17,705 nucleotides of DNA from Collinsella sp. (GTDB taxonomy: Bacteria; Actinomycetota; Coriobacteriia; Coriobacteriales; Coriobacteriaceae), in contig JAIIWC010000040.1 of the NCBI GenBank assembly GCA_022745215.1, positions 1 through 17,705 on the forward strand, in the 5' to 3' direction. Each line of letters opens with the position of its first letter. Within the stretch, counting starts at the first letter, position 1. The notes beneath the pieces are model-generated. The model did not search any database. It had not been told where the DNA came from and saw only the letters and a program-made list of their open reading frames with translations. The position numbers and the translations under genes were made by a program. Below, one piece after another: positions 7,249-16,133 of this stretch.

Positions 7249-9152
7249 TAGCAGCCCTCCTCTCGCGCGACCGTCTTGGATTTGGCAATGTCCGCGACGT
7301 CAGAAGGACTGCCCGAGCGACCGATTAGCAGGTCCACCAACTCGTCTGCCAGCGACTCAACCGTATAGAGGCCGTCAAAGCGCAGTGGCACGCCTGCCTT
7401 CGCAAGCGCCAGCGCCATGCGCTGGGCAGCGGGAACACCCAAGCCGATCGATTTAAGCTCATCCGCATGCGCAAAAACCTGAGCGGGCGTGCCCTCGGCA
7501 AACACCGTGCCCTCGTTCATCACGACAATACGGTCGCAGCAATTGGCAAGGTCATCCATACTGTGCGAGACCATGACGACGGTCAGGCCCTCGTCATGAA
7601 AACGGCCAATGAGCTCCAGGAAATCCCTGCGAGCCGCCGGATCGAGACCTGCCATGGGCTCATCGAGCACCAGCACCTCGGGCTCCATAGCGAGCACGCC
7701 GGCAAACGCCACACGCCGCTGCTGCCCGCCCGAGAGTTCAAAGGGGCTCTTGTCACCTATCGTGGCAAGGTCGAGGCCCACGCGTGCGAGCGATGACGCA
7801 ACGCGGCGCGCGACCTCGTCTTGCGACAGGCCAAGGTTGCGCGGACCAAATGCCACGTCCTGCACCACGGTCTCGGCAAACAGCTGACGCTCTGGATACT
7901 GAAACACCACGCCGACCTTTGCCTTAACCGCGGCGGCATCCTTCTTTTGCGACAGGTCGAGCCCCAGTGCGCAAACGCTCCCCTCCTGCGGGCGGATTAG
8001 CCCGTTGAGGTGCTGGACCAGCGTGGATTTACCCGAACCGGTATGGCCCGCCAGGCCCAGGAACTCGCCACGACGCACCGTTAGCGACACATTGCGCAAC
8101 GCCCAGGGGCTGCTAGGGTCGTTGCCCCAGAGGGCCTGTTTGCTCGATGCACCCTCGACGGCCGAGCGCTTGTGCCAACGGCGACGCTCGCGGGCGCTCA
8201 GCGAATAGCTATACGAAAGGTGCGAAATCTCGATGACGGGCTCCGGCGCATCTGCGCCATCGAGCGCAGAGGAGCCGTTGTCGGGAATACGAGGATCGGA
8301 TGCGAAAGGCCGCCCGGCGATGCCTGTCCTACTCCGCTCGGCATAAGCCTGCGCTATGTCGGCGACCATATCCGCCTCGCGCACCTGTGCGCAAATGGGC
8401 ACGCCCTTCGCGCGAAGCGCCCTGCCAAGACAGCACGATGCCGGCATATCCAGGTTCAGCCGCGCGAGTTCGTCCGCCCGCGTCAAGATCTCCTCGGGCG
8501 TACCGAGCATGGCAACGCGGCCCGCTTGGAAGACAGCAACGCGATCGGCCTCAGCGGCCTCTTCCATAAAGTGCGTAATCATCACGATGGTCATGCCGCG
8601 TTCGTGCAGCGCGTGACAGGCCTTCATAAGACCCTTGCGCCCGCGCGGATCGAGCATCGAGGACGCCTCGTCCAAAATGAGCACGCGCGGCTCCATGGCG
8701 AGCACACCGGCAAGCGCCACGCGCTGCTTTTGTCCGCCTGAGAGAGCGTGGGTCTCGTGGCGCTCAAAGCCCACCAGACCCACGGCCTTCAGCGCCTCGC
8801 GCACGCGCTGCGCGATCTGGGCCGATTCGACCCCTAAGTTCTCGGGACCAAACGCAACATCGTCCTCGACAAGCGTCGCCACAAGCTGGTCGTCGGGATT
8901 CTGGAACACCATGCCCGCAGTCGAGCGGATGTCGTAGACCAGCTCGGGATCGGACGCGTCCATGCCGTTGACGCACACCGTTCCCGCATCGGGCTGCAGC
9001 AGCGCGTTCAAATGCTTGGCAAACGTCGACTTGCCCGACCCGTTTCCGCCGAGGATGCAGAAAAACTCGCCGTCCTCGATGTTCAGATCGATGCCATCGA
9101 GCGCCGGTGCAGCACCGTCATAGCTAAAGGAAACGCCCCGACACTCAATCAT
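7248..9152 (-). CDS. Fused two-domain ECF transporter ATPase (EcfA1-EcfA2)
   Basis: This 634-residue protein contains two complete ABC ATPase domains in one chain, where many bacteria use two separate ECF ATPases. Domain 1 (about residues 1-245) has Walker A GGNGSGKST at 35-43, LSGGQ at 137-141, Walker B LILDE ending at Glu162, and H-loop His194. Domain 2 (about 304-590) has Walker A GHTGSGKST at 369-377, LSGGQ at 473-477, Walker B ending at Glu498, and His530. DEASSMLDP and DEPMAGLDP match EcfA1-like and EcfA2-like halves. A low-complexity linker joins them, and a charged insert lies near 318-345. Its ATG overlaps the ribU stop (ATGA). All catalytic motifs are intact, so it should energise uptake at the membrane. 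Confidence 0.9.
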   Translation of the reverse strand: MIECRGVSFSYDGAAPALDGIDLNIEDGEFFCILGGNGSGKSTFAKHLNALLQPDAGTVCVNGMDASDPELVYDIRSTAGMVFQNPDDQLVATLVEDDVAFGPENLGVESAQIAQRVREALKAVGLVGFERHETHALSGGQKQRVALAGVLAMEPRVLILDEASSMLDPRGRKGLMKACHALHERGMTIVMITHFMEEAAEADRVAVFQAGRVAMLGTPEEILTRADELARLNLDMPASCCLGRALRAKGVPICAQVREADMVADIAQAYAERSRTGIAGRPFASDPRIPDNGSSALDGADAPEPVIEISHLSYSYSLSARERRRWHKRSAVEGASSKQALWGNDPSSPWALRNVSLTVRRGEFLGLAGHTGSGKSTLVQHLNGLIRPQEGSVCALGLDLSQKKDAAAVKAKVGVVFQYPERQLFAETVVQDVAFGPRNLGLSQDEVARRVASSLARVGLDLATIGDKSPFELSGGQQRRVAFAGVLAMEPEVLVLDEPMAGLDPAARRDFLELIGRFHDEGLTVVMVSHSMDDLANCCDRIVVMNEGTVFAEGTPAQVFAHADELKSIGLGVPAAQRMALALAKAGVPLRFDGLYTVESLADELVDLLIGRSGSPSDVADIAKSKTVAREEGC

Positions 9153-9739
9153 GCGCGGCCTTTGACCTGGTCCTTCTTGGGCGTAATGAGATTAGAGACC
9201 GCCTTGTACACCGCCAGCGTCAACACCGAGTTAAGCACGGTCTTGATGAGGTTGAACGGCAAAACGGCGGGAAGCATGAGCGGCAGAATCACATCGGCCG
9301 AGCCATACCAGAACCAAACTCCGATGGTCAGGTTCGCGACCATGGACAGCGCCGTAGCGGCAATGACGCCGAGCACCAGACCAATCACGGCACCCTTGTA
9401 GGTGTGCATCTTTTGGTAGACGATCGCCGCGGGCAGAATATAGCCCAACGTGGCAACCAAGTTCATAAGCGCGCCGACCCAATCGCCCGTGGTAAGCGCA
9501 TGGATAACGATCGCCATAGCGGCAACAGCGGTACCGGCACCAGGGCCATACGCAAATCCACACACCATCGCCGGCACCAGCGACGGGTCATACGTCAAAA
9601 ACGGTGCCGAAGGGAGAATGGGCAGCTGCACATACATAAACAGTGCTCCCAAGGCGCACATCAACGCCATGGTAACGAGCTGTTTGGTGCTCCACCTATT
9701 CGTGTTCTCAAAATGGATATGCTGCGACTGTTCAGACAT
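9149..9739 (-). CDS. ribU: ECF riboflavin transporter S component RibU
   Basis: RibU is the membrane substrate-binding subunit for riboflavin uptake. The 196-residue product has about five to six hydrophobic segments and S-component features: TKQLVTMALMCALGALFMYV near the N-terminus, a LTYDPSLVPAMVCGFAYGPG block, and NLVATLGYILPA. Specificity comes mainly from the FMN riboswitch directly upstream. The ATG at 9739 is chosen because AGGTGA lies four bases before it; an earlier in-frame ATG at 9760 sits inside the conserved riboswitch 3' end and is unlikely. Its stop overlaps the start of the ATPase gene. Another flavin-related S component cannot be fully excluded. Confidence 0.9.
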   Translation of the reverse strand: MSEQSQHIHFENTNRWSTKQLVTMALMCALGALFMYVQLPILPSAPFLTYDPSLVPAMVCGFAYGPGAGTAVAAMAIVIHALTTGDWVGALMNLVATLGYILPAAIVYQKMHTYKGAVIGLVLGVIAATALSMVANLTIGVWFWYGSADVILPLMLPAVLPFNLIKTVLNSVLTLAVYKAVSNLITPKKDQVKGRA

Positions 9740-9752
9740 AAGATCACCTGCC

Positions 9753-9936
9753 TCTTTCATCCGGACTCTAACCGTTGGTACTGGGATTTCACCAGTTCAG
9801 CCGGCATGCGAACCAACGCACACACGGGTCGCGGACTCATCGGCTCGGCCGCAGGCACCTCGCCCGCGCCACGGCGCCCCTGTGGCACCGCCCGATTTAC
9901 CGCCAGTGGGGAATTCCACCCCGCCCTGAAACAGCA
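9753..9936 (-). ncRNA. FMN riboswitch (RFN element)
   Basis: On the minus strand the conserved core is easily read. The 5' part is CAGGGCGGGGTGGAATTCCC, followed by ACTGGCGGTAAATC; the 3' part has CTGGTGAAATCCCAGTACC, then CGGTTAGAGTCCGGATGAAAGAG at its end (23 bases, so shown here only for position: 9754-9776). These match the FMN-binding aptamer consensus. The aptamer ends within about 14 bases of the ribU start codon, next to its AGGTGA ribosome site, and no T-run terminator follows. This suggests control of translation initiation rather than transcription termination. FMN binding should repress the operon. Confidence 0.95.
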
Positions 9937-9942
9937 ATTGCA

Positions 9943-9970
9943 AGTGTAGCACCAGCAGGCTTTCGCGCAA
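9943..9970 (-). promoter_or_regulatory. Probable promoter of the ribU operon
   Basis: The minus strand has TTGCGC (9965-9970), a 16-base spacer, then TACACT (9943-9948) preceded by TGC, an extended -10. Transcription would start near 9936, exactly where the FMN riboswitch begins, so the aptamer would form the 5' end of the RNA. Confidence 0.65.
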
Positions 9971-10047
9971 GTATGCCAAGGGTAATTTATGGCGGGGACC
10001 AGTTGCCGCAACAACCACATTCCCCACCCATCCCAAAGTAACGCGCC

Positions 10048-10068
10048 TTTCGCGGCAAAGCCGCGAAA
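10048..10068. repeat. Perfect 9-bp hairpin upstream of the ribU promoter
   Basis: TTTCGCGGC (10048-10056) and GCCGCGAAA (10060-10068) form a perfect stem with a three-base loop. It lies between element A and the ribU promoter and could act as a terminator for groEL transcripts or as an operator. No T-run follows on the minus strand, so the role is open. Confidence 0.5.
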
Positions 10069-10142
10069 CAGCGACCGGGACACGTATCCCCCACAACCAC
10101 GTCCTTCTCCGCCCGCCGACCCCAAGGCCGTAAACGCAGGGG

Positions 10143-10278
10143 ATCCGGGGGCGTGACGGGGCTTCTCTCCGGAACATTTCCGCAGGACGCAAAGAGGCTC
10201 CGCAGCGCGAAGCGCGATGCGGAGCCTCTTTGCATGTCCGAGGACGTTCCGGAGAGAAGCCCCGTCACGCCCCCGGAT
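10143..10278. repeat. Large palindromic hairpin element A, downstream of groEL
   Basis: Perfect 33-base inverted arms lie at 10143-10175 and 10246-10278, extendable by four more pairs with one G-T wobble. Inside is a second perfect 16-bp stem (10189-10204 with 10218-10233), capped by GCGC-GAA-GCGC. The two unpaired joints between stems, ATTTCCGCAGGAC and ATGTCCGAGGAC, are near-identical direct repeats. The element starts 31 bases past the groEL stop. It has no long open frame of its own and matches element B in size and layout. Confidence 0.9.
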
Positions 10279-10308
10279 TCCCGGTGGGAGTTCTAGACCT
10301 TGTCGGCC

Positions 10309-12024
<1,716 letters not shown>

Positions 12025-12042
12025 TCAGAGATTCTGACGAGG

Positions 12043-12336
12043 CTAGGCCTCGACGACGGCGTAGATGTCGTCGGCGCGCATCAGCAGATACTTCTCGCCG
12101 TCGACCTTGACCTCGTTGCCACCAAACTTACCGTAGATGACAACGTCGCCGACCTGAACGTCCATGGGGATGCGCTCGCCCTTGTCGTTGACCTTACCGG
12201 CGCCAACGGCAACGATGGTGCCGCGCTGCGGCTTCTCCTGAGCGTTGCTGGCGATGTACAGGCCAGAAGCGGTCTTCTGCTCGGCCTCGTCGGGCTTGAC
12301 CAGGACGCGATCTGCAAGCGGCTTCAAAGACGACAT
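12043..12336 (-). CDS. groES: 10 kDa co-chaperonin GroES
   Basis: GroES is the heptameric lid of GroEL. The 97-residue product has the usual length and motifs: LKPLADRVLVKPDE at the N-terminus, the mobile-loop region KTASGLYIASNAQEKPQRG near residues 22-40, and YGKFGGNEVKVDGEKYLLM near the C-terminus. The frame is open eleven codons further upstream, but the ATG at 12336 follows a strong AGGAGG site with eight-base spacing, so it is the start. It is the first gene of the groES-groEL operon. Confidence 0.97.
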   Translation of the reverse strand: MSSLKPLADRVLVKPDEAEQKTASGLYIASNAQEKPQRGTIVAVGAGKVNDKGERIPMDVQVGDVVIYGKFGGNEVKVDGEKYLLMRADDIYAVVEA

Positions 12337-12428
12337 GCTTGTTTCCTCCTTTTTGGGCCGCGCGGTCATGCCGCGCGGGTTAACCCTTTTTGTTTGCGTA
12401 CGCGTTGAATGGTACCCACGAATGGCGG

Positions 12429-12463
12429 GTTATACAACACGGAGTCAAAAAATCTTATTTTTT
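12429..12463 (-). promoter_or_regulatory. Probable groES promoter region with an AT-rich dyad
   Basis: The minus strand has a TATAAC -10-like hexamer at 12429-12434, about 95 bases upstream of the groES start. A perfect AT dyad (AAAAAAT-N3-ATTTTTT, 12447-12463) lies where the -35 would be. No good -35 hexamer and no CIRCE (HrcA) or HAIR (HspR) heat-shock operator is visible. The dyad may therefore be a regulator site or simply a curved upstream element. The promoter call is tentative. Confidence 0.35.
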
Positions 12464-12504
12464 GGCACTTAGATTTTCTGAATGCCGGGGGATAACTTGT
12501 GCGC

Positions 12505-12639
12505 GGCTCCCGGGGCGGACCGGAGGGCATGAAGTTTGCTGCTCTACAGTCCTGCGCAAGACGGAAAGCACATTAAGTGCTTTCCTTTGCGTGCGGAACT
12601 CGCGACAAACTTCATGCCCTCCGGTCCGCCCCGGGAGCC
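12505..12639. repeat. Large palindromic hairpin element B, upstream of groES
   Basis: Perfect 34-base inverted arms lie at 12505-12538 and 12606-12639. The 67-base centre holds a nine-bp stem, GGAAAGCAC with GTGCTTTCC (12563-12571 and 12577-12585), plus a short CGCAA/TTGCG helix. Outside the main arms is a further perfect 16-bp stem (12474-12489 with 12657-12672), giving a nested structure of about 200 bases. The element is between groES and the amidohydrolase gene, upstream of the putative groES promoter, and shows no coding pattern. Confidence 0.9.
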
Positions 12640-12713
12640 AGGTTAACTAATTCGGGCCCGGCATTCAGAAAAGTCAGTGCAGCAAAATGGCGATGCGGGT
12701 AGGGCGCACAAGA

Positions 12714-12742
12714 AAGGGGCACGTTGCTGAAACGTGCCCCTT
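12714..12742. terminator. GC-rich hairpin, possible terminator of the amidohydrolase gene
   Basis: AAGGGGCACGTT (12714-12725) and AACGTGCCCCTT (12731-12742) form a perfect 12-bp stem with a five-base loop, GCTGA. It is downstream of the minus-strand amidohydrolase stop. The minus strand continues CTTGTGCGCC, so the T-tract is poor. It sits directly next to a second, longer hairpin. Confidence 0.55.
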
Positions 12743-12743
12743 A

Positions 12744-12810
12744 AGTTGCGGTGGAATATGGACTGTTTTTGGCTGTTGAGGTGTTATTTAGTCCGTATTT
12801 CACCGCAACT
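12744..12810. repeat. 21-bp inverted repeat hairpin downstream of the amidohydrolase gene
   Basis: Arms at 12744-12764 and 12790-12810 pair over 21 bases with only two G-T type differences, around a 25-base T-rich loop. It begins 18 bases past the stop codon of the amidohydrolase gene and is a probable RNA-end or termination structure. The two compensated positions suggest that pairing rather than sequence is under selection. Confidence 0.7.
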
Positions 12811-12828
12811 GAGGGGTGGGATGTGGGG

Positions 12829-14466
12829 TTAACGCTCGTAGATTAAGTTGCCTGCCAGGTAGGTTGCCTGAACTTTGGTAGCCTGGAGCTCTTGGGGGTC
12901 AACGGTGAGCGGGTTTTGGTCCAGGACTACCAGGTCGGCGTATTTGCCGGGTTCCAGGCTGCCGAGGTTTTGCTCGTCGCCTGCCGCGTAGGCACTTCCC
13001 AAGGTGTAGTTGCGTAGGGCCGTTGCCGCGTCGATACGCTCGCTCGGTAACCAGCCGCCCTCGGGCCAGTGGCTGCGGGGGTCCTGGCGCGTGATAGCCG
13101 TGTAGAGCACGTTCATGCTGGTAACGGCTGTGATGGGGCTATCGGTGCCGAAGGCTTGGCGGATGCCGCGCTGCTTATAGGTCGCGAACGGCCACATGAT
13201 GCGGCTGCGCTCCAGGCCCAGGTCGCGCTCCGGGCCACCCGGGTCGAGCGTGATGTGGCAGGGCTGGCTCGAGGCAATGACGTTGAGCTTGCGCAGACGA
13301 TCGATGTCCTCGGGCAGCAGATTCTCCAGATGCTCGAGCGTATTATGGCCGTGCTGGGGTAAGCCGTAGAGTTCTGCCGCCTCCTCAAAGATATCGAGCG
13401 CAGCATGGATGGCACCGTCGCCGATAACGTGGATTCGCACGGTGTGGCCACGCTCGGCTGCCGTCAGAACCAACTTGCGCATGCGCTCGACAGGAACCGT
13501 CAGACGGCCCTGATCGCCTGGGAAGCGTGGGTTGGTATAGGGCTCAGTGAGGTATGCGGTATGCTCGCTCGACACGCCGTCGAAGAACTGTTTAAAGCCT
13601 GGCGCCGAGAGCAGCGCGTTGTTCGCGTAGCGGGTCTGGAGTTCTTCCAAGCGCGATTGGTCATCCAGCAGCGTGGGAAACAGATGGGCGCGGATGCCCA
13701 GCTTGCCGGCGGCCTGCAGCTTGTCGTAAACATCGTCGCGAATAAAGTCGCAGCCTGGCATGGGCATGAGCGACATATCGCAGATTGAGGTGATACCTTG
13801 TTCGGCCATACGCTTCATCTGGTCGGCGTAAGCGCTCGCGATGCGGTCCTCGCCCAGCCACTCCAGGCAGCGCGGCAGCAGCTGCATAGCAGCTGCCTCG
13901 TGGGCGATACCCGTAAGCTCACCGTTTGAGTCTTTGTCGTAACTGCCACCCGCCGGAGGCTCGCTGTCGCGCGTCACGCCGAGGGCTTCGAGCGCGCGGC
14001 TGTTGAGCCACAGCGTATGCCCGTCGCCCGAGTACATAACACAGGGACGATCGGGGAAGGCGGCGTCGAGGGAGACCTTGGTAGGGTGCTCGGGCGGATC
14101 CCAGCGGTAATCGCGCCAACCCTGGGTCACGACCCAGGCGTCGTCGGGCAAGCCTTGGGAAAACTCGCGTGCATGCTGCACCAATGCCGCCTCGGACGCA
14201 CCCATATCCATGAGCATGTACGGCGAGGAGCCAACCGAAGTATGGAAGAAATGCAGGTGCGCATCGTGGAAACCGGGGCAGACAAACTGCTCGCCGTAAT
14301 CGACCACCGGCGTGGCGGCAGGTGCGGCGGCAATCACGTCATCGGGCGCACCGACTGCGACGATGCGATCGCCCGCGATGGCAATCGCCAGCTCGCGGGC
14401 GGTATCGATACCGTCTTGCGAGGTAAAAACGTTCTTGGAGCGGATAATCCGATCGATATGTTGCAT
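12829..14466 (-). CDS. YtcJ-type metal-dependent amidohydrolase
   Basis: This 545-residue protein belongs to the amidohydrolase family typified by YtcJ. These are zinc-type cytoplasmic hydrolases of amide or related bonds whose substrates are mostly unknown. Visible features are the metal motif PGFHDAHLHFF near residues 64-74, VIGDGAIHAALDIFEEA in the middle, QPCHITLDPG, GTDSPIT, and a C-terminal GSLEPGKYADLVVLD block. Three in-frame ATGs (14478, 14472, 14466) are possible. The last is favoured because a GGGG stretch precedes it by six bases, but the others differ by only four residues. The frame stays open far upstream only because it is antisense to the M20 gene. It is divergent from that hydrolase, with 168 bases between. 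Confidence 0.85.
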   Translation of the reverse strand: MQHIDRIIRSKNVFTSQDGIDTARELAIAIAGDRIVAVGAPDDVIAAAPAATPVVDYGEQFVCPGFHDAHLHFFHTSVGSSPYMLMDMGASEAALVQHAREFSQGLPDDAWVVTQGWRDYRWDPPEHPTKVSLDAAFPDRPCVMYSGDGHTLWLNSRALEALGVTRDSEPPAGGSYDKDSNGELTGIAHEAAAMQLLPRCLEWLGEDRIASAYADQMKRMAEQGITSICDMSLMPMPGCDFIRDDVYDKLQAAGKLGIRAHLFPTLLDDQSRLEELQTRYANNALLSAPGFKQFFDGVSSEHTAYLTEPYTNPRFPGDQGRLTVPVERMRKLVLTAAERGHTVRIHVIGDGAIHAALDIFEEAAELYGLPQHGHNTLEHLENLLPEDIDRLRKLNVIASSQPCHITLDPGGPERDLGLERSRIMWPFATYKQRGIRQAFGTDSPITAVTSMNVLYTAITRQDPRSHWPEGGWLPSERIDAATALRNYTLGSAYAAGDEQNLGSLEPGKYADLVVLDQNPLTVDPQELQATKVQATYLAGNLIYER

Positions 14467-14553
14467 GGGCATCCCCATCTCTGGCAGGAAATTCAACACT
14501 CCCGAGTGTACTCCCCCGCCCTTGTAACAAAACTCCAAGCGGCAAACGGCAAC

Positions 14554-14583
14554 TTTACCAGCCCTAGCGGCAGGTGGCATACT
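14554..14583 (+). promoter_or_regulatory. Possible promoter of the M20 hydrolase gene
   Basis: The plus strand has TTTACC (14554-14559), an 18-base spacer, and CATACT (14578-14583) preceded by TGG, an extended -10. It is 51 bases upstream of the M20 start codon, in the divergent intergenic region. Each hexamer matches four of six consensus bases, so this is a moderate candidate. Confidence 0.4.
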
Positions 14584-14634
14584 GGAGAGAGCCTGTACGA
14601 TTTTGCGATCAACCCAGCAAGGAGCAAATCGACC

Positions 14635-16098
14635 ATGACGAAGACCAAGGCACAGCAGATTATGGCGGCAACCGAGGTTCGCGCGGCAGACGACGTCACC
14701 GCGGCCATCCAGGATATCGCCGCCGAGTTTGAACCCTACATCATCAAGCAGCGCCGACACTTCCATAAGCACCCGGAGCTGAGCCTTGCCGAGGAGCGCA
14801 CGACTTCCGACATCGCCAACCAGCTCGACGCCATGAATATCCCCTACGAGCGTCCGCTCAAGACGGGCCTGGTGGCGACGCTTCGCGGCACCGCGCCCGA
14901 TGCCTACCGCGAGGACGGCACGCCGCGCCGCCGCATCCTGTTGCGCGCCGACATCGACGCCCTGCCTGTTACCGAGCAGACCGGCGAGGAGTTCGCCAGC
15001 GTCAATGAGGGCTGCATGCACGCCTGCGGCCACGACTGTCATATCGCCATGATGCTCGGCACGCTGCAAATCCTGCGCCACATGACCGATGACATCCACG
15101 GCGAGATTCGCATCGTATTCCAGCCCAGCGAGGAAAACGGCCAGGGCGCCAAACTCATGATCGGCACGGGCGTACTCGATGGCATCGACGGTGCCTATGC
15201 CGCACACATCTGGAGCGAGGTCGATGCCGGCACCGTGAGCTGCGAGCCCGGTCCGCGCATGGCAAACACCGACTGGTTCCGCATCGACGTTCGCGGCACC
15301 TCGTGCCATGGCGCCATGCCCCAGCGCGGCCACGACGCCGTTATGGTTGCCGCCGAGATCGTCAACGCCCTTCAAACCATCGTCTCGCGCGAGATTAGCC
15401 CCTACGAACCCGCCGTCATCACCGTCGGCGAACTGCACGGCGGCACCGCGCGCAACGTTATCGCCGGTACGGCATACCTCGCCGGCACGGTGCGCACCTA
15501 TGGCGACAAGACGCATGAGGAGATGCCCGAGCTTATGCGCCGCATCGTGGAGCACACTGCGGCGGCCCTGGGCGCCGAGGCCGAACTCACCGACTACACC
15601 ATCGCCAACTACAAGGTCGAAAACGATGCCGCCTCGAGCGAGCGCTGCCGCCAAGCTGTGCTCAAGTGCCTGGGCCCCGCAGGCGAGGGCCATTACCGCG
15701 GCACGCTTTCGGGCGAGGACTTCTCGGAGTACCTGCGCCGTGTGCCGGGCGTGCTCGCCTTTGTTGGCACGCGCAACCCCCAGATCGGCGCCACCTATGC
15801 CCAGCACTCCTGCTTCTACAAGATCGACGAGAGCGTGCTCGCCAAGGGCTCCATGGTAGCCGCTCAGTATGCCATCGACTTCTTGGCCGAGCCCACGCAA
15901 GAGGAGCTCGACGGCCCCACAATCGCCGCGGTTGCCGAGACCAATCCCGACCTGGCAGCCAAGCTGCGCTCTGCCAAGGCAACGGCCGCCGAGGCCCGCG
16001 ACGCCGTGCACGACGCCCGCACCGCCCGCCATGCCGCGATCAAGGGCATTCACGATGCCCGTGCCGCTGCTCGCCACGAGGAGAAGCGCGACGAGTAG
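14635..16098 (+). CDS. M20 family metallo-amidohydrolase with a charged C-terminal tail
   Basis: The 487-residue protein matches the M20D peptidase/amidohydrolase group (IAA-amino acid hydrolase, hippurate hydrolase and N-acyl amino acid deacylase types), which cleaves acyl or amino acid amides. Key features are RRHFHKHPELSLAEERTT near residues 40-57, metal-binding MHACGHDCH near 128-136, PSEENGQGAK near 164-173 (catalytic and metal Glu), AAHIWS near 189-194, and the late YAQHSCFYKIDE metal-His region. The ATG at 14635 has AAGGAG ten bases upstream. After about residue 425 it has an unusual Ala/Arg/His-rich, probably helical tail of about 60 residues; typical family members are about 390-400. 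The exact substrate cannot be told. Confidence 0.9.
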   Translation: MTKTKAQQIMAATEVRAADDVTAAIQDIAAEFEPYIIKQRRHFHKHPELSLAEERTTSDIANQLDAMNIPYERPLKTGLVATLRGTAPDAYREDGTPRRRILLRADIDALPVTEQTGEEFASVNEGCMHACGHDCHIAMMLGTLQILRHMTDDIHGEIRIVFQPSEENGQGAKLMIGTGVLDGIDGAYAAHIWSEVDAGTVSCEPGPRMANTDWFRIDVRGTSCHGAMPQRGHDAVMVAAEIVNALQTIVSREISPYEPAVITVGELHGGTARNVIAGTAYLAGTVRTYGDKTHEEMPELMRRIVEHTAAALGAEAELTDYTIANYKVENDAASSERCRQAVLKCLGPAGEGHYRGTLSGEDFSEYLRRVPGVLAFVGTRNPQIGATYAQHSCFYKIDESVLAKGSMVAAQYAIDFLAEPTQEELDGPTIAAVAETNPDLAAKLRSAKATAAEARDAVHDARTARHAAIKGIHDARAAARHEEKRDE

Positions 16099-16133
16099 CC
16101 GTCACGCCCACCCGTAACAACCTGGCTAGAGCA

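Noticed and set aside
12390..12650. 86-codon plus-strand frame over the groES upstream region and element B
   Set aside because: It runs through the palindrome arms; its apparent peptide is symmetric nonsense from the inverted repeat and has no ribosome site.
14479..16077. Minus-strand open frame continuing ~530 codons upstream of the YtcJ-type gene, which would give a 1082-residue protein
   Set aside because: It is the antisense of the M20 gene, whose motifs are clear on the plus strand. The upstream part has no domain and is low-complexity Gly/Ala/His-rich, typical of antisense frames in GC-rich coding DNA.
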